This document shows, in pieces, positions 1 to 8,935 of a DNA stretch of 18,864 nucleotides. The DNA is from Saccoglossus kowalevskii (Eukaryota; Hemichordata; Enteropneusta; Harrimaniidae): the NCBI RefSeq assembly GCF_000003605.2, contig NW_003131611.1, positions 1 to 18,864 of the forward strand. The letters are read 5' to 3'. A model generated the notes under the pieces. It was given only the letters and a program-made list of their open reading frames with translations, ran no database searches and was not told where the DNA came from. A program made the position numbers and the translations under genes. Position 1 is the first letter of the stretch. Each line of letters begins with the position of its first letter.

Positions 1-5
1 TTCAA

Positions 6-663
6 GTAACGGGGGCTGCAATAGCTCCAATGTTAACATTCACTCACAACTTGTTTCAAGTGTGGGGTTGTGATAGCTGCAGTGTTAACGTTCACTCACA
101 ACTTGTTATTTCAAGTGTGGGGTTGTGATAGCTGCAATGTTAACGTTTACTCACAACTCGTTATTTCAAGTGTGGGGTTGTGATAGCTGCAGTGTTAACG
201 TTCACTCACAACTCGTTATTTCAAGTACCGAAGCTGCAATAGCTCCAATGTTAACATTCACTCACAACTTGTTTCAAGTGTGGGGTTGTGATAGCTGCAG
301 TGTTAACATTCACTCACAACTTCTTTCAAGTGTGGGGTTGTGATAGCTGCAATGTTAACGTTCACTCACAACTCGTTATTTCAAGTGTGGGGGTTGTGAT
401 AGCTTCAATGTTAACATTCACTCACAACTCATTATTTCAAGTGTGGGGTTGTGATAGCTGCAATGTTATCGTTCACTCACAACTCGTTATTTCAAGTGTG
501 GGAGCTGTGATAGCTGCAATGTTAACATTCACTCACAACTCGTTATTTCAAGTGTGGGGGTTATGATAGCAGCAATTTTAATGTTCACTCACAACTCGTT
601 ATTTCAAGTGTGGGGATTGTGATAGCTGCAGTGTTAACGTTCACTCACAACTCGTTATTTCAA
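6..663. repeat. 658-bp dodecamer higher-order unit, copy 1
   Basis: Twelve monomers in order N-T-F-A-E-K-B-G'-B'-J-M-W. Landmarks are gtaac at 6, gtaccgaag at 225, cttctttcaa ending the 278-329 unit, gtgggagctg at 496, the divergent M monomer at 552 and ggggattg in the unit at 608. The eighth monomer (385-440) carries agcttc, acatt and actcatt. This form is shared only with the copy at 8936, which marks these two as closest relatives. Confidence 0.9.
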
Positions 664-936
664 GTACGGGGGCTGCAATAGCTTCAATGTTAACATTCAC
701 TCACAACTTGTTTCAAGTGTGGGGTTGTGATAGCTGCAGTGTTAACGTTCACTCACAACTCGTTATTTCAAGTACGGGGGCTGCAATAGCTGCAGTGTTA
801 ACATTCACTCACAACTTTGTTTCAAGTGTGGGGTTGTGATAGCTGCAGTGTTAACGTTCACTCACAACTCGTTATTTCAGTGTGGGGGGTTGTGATAGCT
901 GCAGTGTTAACATTCACTCACAACTCGTTATTTCAA
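664..936. repeat. Degenerate junction block (X-A-Y-A-G with indels)
   Basis: Five monomers. The first two (664-771) follow the usual W-X-A order. The next three are irregular. The 772-825 unit combines a gta start with the cagtg centre of the gtgt class and has an extra t (acaactttg). The 826-879 unit has lost an a at its end (ttcagtgtgg). The 880-936 unit has a six-G run and is 57 bp. The block sits directly before an N monomer at 937, so it looks like a chimeric or damaged module border. Confidence 0.82.
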
Positions 937-1478
937 GTAACGGGGGCTGCAATAGCTCCAATGTTAACATTCACTCACAACTTGTTTCAAGTGTGGGGTT
1001 GTGATAGCTGCAGTGTTAACGTTCACTCACAACTTGTTATTTCAAGTGTGGGGTTGTGATAGCTGCAATGTTAACGTTTACTCACAACTCGTTATTTCAA
1101 GTGTGGGGTTGTGATAGCTGCAGTGTTAACGTTCACTCACAACTCGTTATTTCAAGTACCGAAGCTGCAATAGCTCCAATGTTAACATTCACTCACAACT
1201 TGTTTCAAGTGTGGGGTTGTGATAGCTGCAGTGTTAACATTCACTCACAACTTGTTTCAAGTGTGGGGTTGTGATAGCTGCAATGTTAACGTTCACTCAC
1301 AACATGTTATTTCAAGTGTGGGGTTGTGATAGCTGCAGTGCTAACATTCACTCACAACTTGTTTCAAGAGTGGGATTGTGATAGCTGCAATGTTAACGTT
1401 CACTCACAACTCGTTATTTCAAGTGTGGGGGTTGTGATAGCTGCAGTGTTAACGTTCACTCACAACTCGTTATTTCAA
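937..1478. repeat. 542-bp decamer higher-order unit, copy 1
   Basis: Ten monomers: N-T-F-A-E-S-H-S-D-G, with lengths 54, 55, 55, 55, 53, 52, 55, 52, 55 and 56, totalling 542 bp. The next N monomer begins at 1479, exactly one period later. Private variants are gctaac in the eighth monomer (1316-1367) and gagtgggatt at 1368. Both recur at 5836 and 5888, linking this copy to that region. Confidence 0.92.
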
Positions 1479-2237
1479 GTAACGGGGGCTGCAATAGCTC
1501 CAATGTTAACATTCACTCACAACTTGTTTCAAGTGTGGGGTTGTGATAGCTGCAGTGTTAACGTTCACTCACAACTTGTTATTTCAAGTGTGGGGTTGTG
1601 ATAGCTGCAATGTTAACGTTTACTCACAACTCGTTATTTCAAGTGTGGGGTTGTGATAGCTGCAGTGTTAACGTTCACTCACAACTCGTTATTTCAAGTA
1701 CCGAAGCTGCAATAGCTCCAATGTTAACATTCACTCACAACTTGTTTCAAGTGTGGGGTTGTGATAGCTGCAGTGTTAACGTTCACTCACAACTCGTTAT
1801 TTCAAGTGTGGGGTTGTGATAGCTGCAGTGTTAACGTTCACTCACAACTCGTTATTTCAAGTACGGGGGCTGCAATAGCTTCAATGTTAACATTCACTCA
1901 CAACTTGTTTCAAGTGTGGGGTTGTGATAGCTGCAGTGTTAACGTTCACTCACAACATGTTATTTCAAGTGTGGGGTTGTGATAGCTGCAGTGTTAACAT
2001 TCACTCACACTTGTTTCAAGTGTGGGGTTGTGATAGCTGCAATGTTAACGTTCACTCACAACTCGTTATTTCAAGTGTGGGTTGTGATAGCTGCAGTGTT
2101 AACGTTTACTCACAACTCGTTATTTCAGTGTGGGGTTGTGATAGCTGCAGTGTTAACGTTCACTCACAACTCGTTATTTCAAGTGTGGGGGTTGTGATAG
2201 CTGCAATGTTAACGTTACTCACAACTCGTTATTTCAA
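1479..2237. repeat. N-T-F-A-E block followed by a disordered run
   Basis: Monomers are N-T-F-A-E (1479-1750), A-A-X (1751-1913), then an irregular tail. The tail has a cagtg unit ending in acatg (1914), a 51-bp S missing one base (1969), B (2020), a 53-bp unit with two deletions and gtttactc (2075), A (2128) and a G-like unit missing one c (2183). The first part is repeated at 5999. The tail has no close match elsewhere in the window and carries four single-base deletions within about 270 bp. Confidence 0.85.
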
Positions 2238-2783
2238 GTACCGAAGCTGCAATAGCTCCAATGTTAACATTCACTCACAACTTGTTTCAAGTGTGGGGTT
2301 GTGATAGCTGCAGTGTTAACATTCACTCACAACTTCTTTCAAGTGTGGGGTTGTGATAGCTGCAATGTTAACGTTCACTCACAACTCGTTATTTCAAGTG
2401 TGGGGTTGTGATAGCTGCAGTGTTAACATTCACTTTCAACTCGTTATTTCAAGTGTGGGGGTTATGATAGCAGCAATTTTAATGTTCACTCACAACTCGT
2501 TATTTCAAGTGTGGGGATTGTGATAGCTGCAGTGTTAACGTTCACTCACAACTCGTTATTTCAAGTACGGGGGCTGCAATAGCTTCAATGTTAACATTCA
2601 CTCACAACTTGTTTCAAGTGAGGGGTTGTGATAGCTGCAGTGTTAACGTTCACTCACAACTTGTTATTTCAAGTGTGGGGTTGTGATAGCTGCAGTGTTA
2701 ACGTTCACTCACAACTCGTTATTTCAAGTGTGGGGGCTGTGATAGCTGCAATGTTAACGTTCACTCACAACTCGTTATTTCAA
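2238..2783. repeat. E-K-B-Q-M-W-X-T-A-P block, copy 1
   Basis: Ten monomers beginning with gtaccgaag at 2238. Diagnostic units are Q (2398-2452, cactttcaac instead of cactcacaac), M at 2453, W at 2509 and P (2728-2783, gtgggggctg). The same order recurs at 5024-5569 and 10953-11497. This copy lacks the leading N-T-F-A and has gtgagggg in place of gtgtgggg at 2618. Confidence 0.88.
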
Positions 2784-3657
2784 GTACGGGGGCTGCAATA
2801 GCTTCAATGTTAACATTCACTCACAACTTGTTTCAAGTGTGGGGTTGTGATAGCTGCAGTGTTAACGTTCACTCACAACTCGTTATTTCAAGTACGGGGG
2901 CTGCAATAGCTTCAATGTTAACATTCACTCACAACTTGTTTCAAGTGTGGGGTTGTGATAGCTGCAGTGTTAACGTTCACTCACAACTCGTTATTTCAAG
3001 TGTGGGGGTTGTGATAGCTGCAGTGTTAACGTTCACTCACAACTCGTTATTTCAAGTACGGGGGCTGCAATAGCTTCAATGTTAACATTCACTCACAACT
3101 TGTTTCAAGTGTGGGGTTGTGATAGCTGCAGTGTTAACGTTCACTCACAACTCGTTATTTCAAGTGTGGGGGTTGTGATAGCTGCAGTGTTAACGTTCAC
3201 TCACAACTCGTTATTTCAAGTACGGGGGCTGCAATAGCTTCAATGTTAACATTCACTCACAACTTGTTTCAAGTGTGGGGTTGTGATAGCTGCAGTGTTA
3301 TCGTTCACTCACAACTCGTTATTTCAAGTGTGGGGTTGTGATAGCTGCAGTGTTAACGTTCACTCACAACTCGTTATTTCAAGTGTGGGGGTTGTGATAG
3401 CTGCAGTGTTAACGTTCACTCACAACTCGTTATTTCAAATACGGGGGCTGCAATAGCTTCAATGTTAACATTCACTCACAACTTGTTTCAAGTGTGGGGT
3501 TGTGATAGCTGCAGTGTTAACGTTCACTCACAACTCGTTATTTCAAGTGTGGGGTTGTGATAGCTGCAGTGTTAAACGTTCACTCACAACTCGTTATTTC
3601 AAGTGTGGGGTTGTGATAGCTGCAGTGTTAACGTTCACTCACAACTCGTTATTTCAA
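2784..3657. repeat. X-A / X-A-G triplet run
   Basis: Sixteen monomers: X-A, X-A-G, X-A-G, X-A-A-G, X-A-A-A. The X-A-G triplet is 53+55+56 = 164 bp and appears in tandem at 2892 and 3056. Markers are gttatcg in the 3273 monomer, atacggggg instead of gtacggggg at 3439, and an extra a (gttaaacg) in the 3547 monomer. The part 2945-3657 matches 7845-8556 and 11879-12590. Confidence 0.88.
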
Positions 3658-3990
3658 GTAACGGGGGCTGCAATAGCTCCAATGTTAACATTCACTCACA
3701 TCTTGTTTCAAGTGTGGGGGTTGTGATAGCTGCAGTGTTAACGTTCACTCACAACTCGTTATTTCAAGTGTGGGGTTGTGATAGCTGCAATGTTTACGTT
3801 CACTCACAACTCGTTATTTCAAGTGTGGGAGCTGTGATAGCTGCAATGTTAACATTCACTCACAACTCGTTATTTCAAGTGTGGGGGTTATGATAGCAGC
3901 AATTTTAATGTTCACTCACAACTCGTTATTTCAAGTGTGGGGATTGTGATAGCTGCAGTGTTAACGTTCACTCACAACTCGTTATTTCAA
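3658..3990. repeat. Truncated dodecamer (N-G-B''-J-M-W)
   Basis: Six monomers that resemble the dodecamer with its T-F-A-E-K-B middle missing: N at 3658, G at 3712, B'' at 3768, J at 3823, M at 3879, W at 3935. N has acatcttg. B'' has gtttacg, a variant otherwise seen only at 13079, where a similar truncated form occurs. Confidence 0.87.
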
Positions 3991-4318
3991 GTACGGGGGC
4001 TGCAATAGCTTCAATGTTAACATTCACTCACAACTTGTTTCAAGTGTGGGGTTGTGATAGCTGCAGTGTTAACGTTCACTCACAACTCGTTATTTCAAGT
4101 GTGGGGGTTGTGATAGCTGCAGTGTTAACGTTCACTCACAACTCGTTATTTCAAGTACGGGGGCTGCAATAGCTTCAATGTTAACATTCACTCACAACTT
4201 GTTTCAAGTGTGGGGTTGTGATAGCTGCAGTGTTAACGTTCACTCACAACTCGTTATTTCAAGTGTGGGGGTTGTGATAGCTGCAGTGTTAACGTTCACT
4301 CACAACTCGTTATTTCAA
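3991..4318. repeat. Two tandem X-A-G triplets (2 x 164 bp)
   Basis: X-A-G at 3991-4154 and again at 4155-4318, exactly 164 bp each. They lie between a W monomer and a Y-V nonamer. The same position and copy number are found at 16245-16572. Confidence 0.92.
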
Positions 4319-4804
4319 GTACGGGGGCTGCAATAGCTCCAATGTTAACATTCACTCACAACTTGTTTCAAGTGTGGGGTTATGATAGCTGCAGTGTTAA
4401 CATTCACTCACAACTTGTTATTTCAAGTGTGGGGTTGTGATAGCTGCAGTGTTAACGTTCACTCACAACTCGTTATTTCAAGTACCGGGGCTGCAATAGC
4501 TCCAATGTTAACATTCACTCACAACTTGTTTCAAGTGTGGGGTTGTGATAGCTGCAGTGTTAACATTCACTCACAACTTGTTTCAAGTGTGGGGTTGTGA
4601 TAGCTGCAATGTTAACGTTCACTCACAACATGTTATTTCAAGTGTGGGGTTGTGATAGCTGCAGTGTTAACATTCACTCACAACTTGTTTCAAGTGTGGG
4701 GTTGTGATAGCTGCAATGTTAACGTTCACTCACAACTCGTTATTTCAAGTGTGGGGGTTGTGATAGCTGCAGTGTTAACGTTCACTCACAACTCGTTATT
4801 TCAA
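4319..4804. repeat. 486-bp nonamer (Y-V-A-C-S-H-S-B-G), copy 1
   Basis: Nine monomers. V (4372-4426) is recognised by ggggttatgatagctg with acatt, and C (4482-4534) by gtaccgggg. The unit is followed directly by N at 4805. The same nonamer occurs at 10248, and with D in place of B at 14502 and 16573. Confidence 0.9.
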
Positions 4805-5728
4805 GTAACGGGGGCTGCAATAGCTCCAATGTTAACATTCACTCACAACTTGTTTCAAGTGTGGGGTTGTGATAGCTGCAGTGTTAACGTTCACTCACAA
4901 CTTGTTATTTCAAGTGTGGGGTTGTGATAGCTGCAATGTTAACGTTTACTCACAACTCGTTATTTCAAGTGTGGGGTTGTGATAGCTGCAGTGTTAACGT
5001 TCACTCACAACTCGTTATTTCAAGTACCGAAGCTGCAATAGCTCCAATGTTAACATTCACTCACAACTTGTTTCAAGTGTGGGGTTGTGATAGCTGCAGT
5101 GTTAACATTCACTCACAACTTCTTTCAAGTGTGGGGTTGTGATAGCTGCAATGTTAACGTTCACTCACAACTCGTTATTTCAAGTGTGGGGTTGTGATAG
5201 CTGCAGTGTTAACATTCACTTTCAACTCGTTATTTCAAGTGTGGGGGTTATGATAGCAGCAATTTTAATGTTCACTCACAACTCGTTATTTCAAGTGTGG
5301 GGATTGTGATAGCTGCAGTGTTAACGTTCACTCACAACTCGTTATTTCAAGTACGGGGGCTGCAATAGCTTCAATGTTAACATTCACTCACAACTTGTTT
5401 CAAGTGTGGGGTTGTGATAGCTGCAGTGTTAACGTTCACTCACAACTTGTTATTTCAAGTGTGGGGTTGTGATAGCTGCAGTGTTAACGTTCACTCACAA
5501 CTCGTTATTTCAAGTGTGGGGGCTGTGATAGCTGCAATGTTAACGTTCACTCACAACTCGTTATTTCAAGTACGGGGGCTGCAATAGCTTCAATGTTAAC
5601 ATTCACTCACAACTTGTTTCAAGTGTGGGGTTGTGATAGCTGCAGTGTTAACGTTCACTCACAACTCGTTATTTCAAGTACGGGGCTGCAATAGCTTCAA
5701 TGTTAACATTCACTCACAACTTGTTTCA
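4805..5728. repeat. Q-type decamer plus X-T-A-P-X-A-X extension
   Basis: N-T-F-A-E-K-B-Q-M-W (4805-5350, 546 bp), then X-T-A-P-X-A and a damaged X at 5678-5728. In this form one Q monomer (5184-5238) takes the place of the G-B'-J trio of the dodecamer. The final X has lost a g (gtacggggctg) and an a (ttcagtgtgg). The block is nearly identical to 10734-11605. Confidence 0.9.
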
Positions 5729-5998
5729 GTGTGGGGTTGTGATAGCTGCAGTGTTAACATTCACTCACAACTTGTTTCAAGTGTGGGGTTGTGATAGCTG
5801 CAATGTTAACGTTCACTCACAACATGTTATTTCAAGTGTGGGGTTGTGATAGCTGCAGTGCTAACATTCACTCACAACTTGTTTCAAGAGTGGGATTGTG
5901 ATAGCTGCAATGTTAACGTTCACTCACAACTCGTTATTTCAAGTGTGGGGGTTGTGATAGCTGCAGTGTTAACGTTCACTCACAACTCGTTATTTCAA
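5729..5998. repeat. Second half of a 542-bp decamer (S-H-S-D-G)
   Basis: Five monomers that match the second half of the decamer at 1209-1478, including the gctaac variant in the 5836 monomer and gagtgggatt at 5888. The first half (N-T-F-A-E) is missing. The junction at 5728/5729 carries a one-base deletion. Confidence 0.9.
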
Positions 5999-6597
5999 GT
6001 AACGGGGGCTGCAATAGCTCCAATGTTAACATTCACTCACAACTTGTTTCAAGTGTGGGGTTGTGATAGCTGCAGTGTTAACGTTCACTCACAACTTGTT
6101 ATTTCAAGTGTGGGGTTGTGATAGCTGCAATGTTAACGTTTACTCACAACTCGTTATTTCAAGTGTGGGGTTGTGATAGCTGCAGTGTTAACGTTCACTC
6201 ACAACTCGTTATTTCAAGTACCGAAGCTGCAATAGCTCCAATGTTAACATTCACTCACAACTTGTTTCAAGTGTGGGGTTGTGATAGCTGCAGTGTTAAC
6301 GTTCACTCACAACTCGTTATTTCAAGTGTGGGGTTGTGATAGCTGCAGTGTTAACGTTCACTCACAACTCGTTATTTCAAGTACGGGGGCTGCAATAGCT
6401 TCAATGTTAACATTCACTCACAACTTGTTTCAAGTGTGGGGTTGTGATAGCTGCAGTGTTAACGTTCACTCACAACTCGTTATTTCAAGTGTGGGGGTTG
6501 TGATAGCTGCAGTGTTAACGTTCACTCACAACTCGTTATTTCAAGTACGGGGGCTGCAATAGCTTCAATGTTAACATTCACTCACAACTTGTTTCAA
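5999..6597. repeat. N-T-F-A-E-A-A-X-A-G-X block
   Basis: N at 5999, gtaccgaag at 6218, then A-A (6271, 6326), an X-A-G triplet (6381-6544) and a single X (6545). The first eight monomers copy 1479-1913 at an offset of 4520 bp. Confidence 0.9.
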
Positions 6598-6978
6598 GTG
6601 TGGGGTTATGATAGCTGCAGTGTTAACATTCACTCACAACTTGTTATTTCAAGTGTGGGGTTGTGATAGCTGCAGTGTTAACGTTCACTCACAACTCGTT
6701 ATTTCAAGTACCGGGGCTGCAATTGCTCCAATGTTAACATTCACTCACAACTTGTTTCAAGTGTGGGGTTGTGATAGCTGCAATGTTAACGTTCACTCAC
6801 AACATGTTATTTCAAGTGTGGGGTTGTGATAGCTGCAGTGTTAACATTCACTCACAACTTGTTTCAAGTGTGGGATTGTGATAGCTGCAATGTTAACGTT
6901 CACTCACAACTCGTTATTTCAAGTGTGGGGGTTGTGATAGCTGCAGTGTTAACATTCACTCACAACTCGTTATTTCAA
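6598..6978. repeat. Shortened nonamer (V-A-C'-H-S-D-G)
   Basis: Seven monomers with V at 6598, C' at 6708 (aattgctcc, which removes the agct site), H at 6761, S at 6816, D at 6868 and a G with acatt at 6923. Relative to 14502 and 16573 the leading Y is replaced by X, and the S before H is absent. It is followed by N at 6979, as all nonamers are. Confidence 0.88.
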
Positions 6979-7520
6979 GTAACGGGGGCTGCAATAGCTC
7001 CAATGTTAACATTCACTCACAACTTGTTTCAAGTGTGGGGTTGTGATAGCTGCAGTGTTAACGTTCACTCACAACTTGTTATTTCAAGTGTGGGGTTGTG
7101 ATAGCTGCAATGTTAACGTTTACTCACAACTCGTTATTTCAAGTGTGGGGTTGTGATAGCTGCAGTGTTAACGTTCACTCACAACTCGTTATTTCAAGTA
7201 CCGAAGCTGCAATAGCTCCAATGTTAACATTCACTCACAACTTGTTTCAAGTGTGGGGTTGTGATAGCTGCAGTGTTAACATTCACTCACAACTTGTTTC
7301 AAGTGTGGGGTTGTGATAGCTGCAATGTTAACGTTCACTCACAACATGTTATTTCAAGTGTGGGGTTGTGATAGCTGCATTGCTAACATTCACTCACAAC
7401 TTGTTTCAAGTGTGGGATTGTGATAGCTGCAATGTTAACGTTCACTCACAACTCGTTATTTCAAGTGTGGGGGTTGTGATAGCTGCAGTGTTAACGTTCA
7501 CTCACAACTCGTTATTTCAA
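6979..7520. repeat. 542-bp decamer higher-order unit, copy 2
   Basis: N-T-F-A-E-S-H-S-D-G with the same ten lengths as 937-1478. The next N starts at 7521, exactly 542 bp on. The eighth monomer (7358) has cattgctaac, so it shares gctaac with 1316, 5836 and 17439 and adds a private g-to-t change. Confidence 0.92.
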
Positions 7521-7844
7521 GTAACGGGGGCTGCAATAGCTCCAATGTTAACATTCACTCACAACTTGTTTCAAGTGTGGGGTTGTGATAGCTGCAGTGT
7601 TAACGTTCACTCACAACTTGTTATTTCAAGTGTGGGGTTGTGATAGCTGCAATGTTAACGTTTACTCACAACTCGTTATTTCAAGTGTGGGGTTGTGATA
7701 GCTGCAGTGTTAACGTTCACTCACAACTCGTTATTTCAAGTACCGAAGCTGCAATAGCTCCAATGTTAACATTCACTCACAACTTGTTTCAAGTGTGGGG
7801 TTGTGATAGCTGCAGTGTTAACATTCACTCACAACTTGTTTCAA
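7521..7844. repeat. N-T-F-A-E-S partial decamer
   Basis: Six monomers identical in order to the start of the decamer. After S (7793-7844) the array switches to an A-G-X run instead of H-S-D-G. The switch at 7844/7845 is a clean module border and also the left edge of a long duplication shared with 11879. Confidence 0.9.
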
Positions 7845-8556
7845 GTGTGGGGTTGTGATAGCTGCAGTGTTAACGTTCACTCACAACTCGTTATTTCAAG
7901 TGTGGGGGTTGTGATAGCTGCAGTGTTAACGTTCACTCACAACTCGTTATTTCAAGTACGGGGGCTGCAATAGCTTCAATGTTAACATTCACTCACAACT
8001 TGTTTCAAGTGTGGGGTTGTGATAGCTGCAGTGTTAACGTTCACTCACAACTCGTTATTTCAAGTGTGGGGGTTGTGATAGCTGCAGTGTTAACGTTCAC
8101 TCACAACTCGTTATTTCAAGTACGGGGGCTGCAATAGCTTCAATGTTAACATTCACTCACAACTTGTTTCAAGTGTGGGGTTGTGATAGCTGCAGTGTTA
8201 ACGTTCACTCACAACTCGTTATTTCAAGTGTGGGGTTGTGATAGCTGCAGTGTTAACGTTCACTCACAACTCGTTATTTCAAGTGTGGGGGTTGTGATAG
8301 CTGCAGTGTTAACGTTCACTCACAACTCGTTATTTCAAGTACGGGGGCTGCAATAGCTTCAATGTTATCATTCACTCACAACTTGTTTCAAGTGTGGGGT
8401 TGTGATAGCTGCAGTGTTAACGTTCACTCACAACTCGTTATTTCAAGTGTGGGGTTGTGATAGCTGCAGTGTTAACGTTCACTCACAACTCGTTATTTCA
8501 AGTGTGGGGTTGTGATAGCTGCAGTGTTAACGTTCACTCACAACTCGTTATTTCAA
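7845..8556. repeat. A-G / X-A-G / X-A-A-G / X-A-A-A run
   Basis: Thirteen monomers totalling 712 bp. They match 11879-12590 and 2945-3657 monomer for monomer. The private marker here is gttatcatt in the X monomer at 8339. This copy lacks both the gttat change and the atacggggg change that the other two copies share. Confidence 0.9.
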
Positions 8557-8935
8557 GTACCGGGGCTGCAATAGCTCCAATGTTAACATTCACTCACAAC
8601 TTGTTTCAAGTGTGGGGTTGTGATAGCTGCAGTGTTAACATTCACTCACAACTTGTTTCAAGTGTGGGGTTGTGATAGCTGCAATGTTAACGTTCACTCA
8701 CAACTTGTTATTTCAAGTGTGGGGTTGTGATAGCTGCAGTGTTAACATTCACTCACAACTTGTTTCAAGTGTGGGGTTGTGATAGCTGCAATGTTAACTT
8801 TCACTCACAACTCGTTATTTCAAGTGTGGGGGTTGTGATAGCTGCAGTGTTAACGTTCACTCACAACTCGTTATTTCAAGTGTGGGGGTTGTGATAGCTG
8901 CAGTGTTAACGTTCACTCACAACTCATTATTTCAA
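8557..8935. repeat. 379-bp heptamer (C-S-U-S-L-G-G), copy 1
   Basis: Seven monomers: gtaccgggg at 8557, two 52-bp S units around U (8662, caatg with acttgttattt), L (8769, gttaacttt) and two G units. The last G ends in actcattattt. The unit is followed directly by N at 8936. Other copies are at 12591 and 15208, each exactly 379 bp. Confidence 0.92.

Noticed and set aside
60-70. G-quadruplex potential from gggg, ggggg and gggggg runs
   Set aside because: There is only one G-run per monomer of about 54 bp, so four runs are never close enough for a standard intramolecular quadruplex.
110-120. Homeodomain-type site tcaagtg at monomer junctions
   Set aside because: The string resembles an NK2-class core, but a 7-base match repeated because the monomer is repeated is not independent evidence of binding. 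No other regulatory context is visible.
200-235. CENP-B box-like motif around ctcgttatttcaagta and cggg
   Set aside because: The CENP-B box needs TTCG and CGGG seven bases apart with a fixed A. Here the candidate parts are ctcg and cggg, twelve bases apart, so the motif does not match.
125-566. Series of overlapping open frames of 67-126 codons throughout the plus strand
   Set aside because: They are the same satellite monomer read in rotating frames, with GTG starts and a stop every two to four monomers. There is no ribosome-binding context, no codon-level conservation and no frame retention, so none is called as a CDS.
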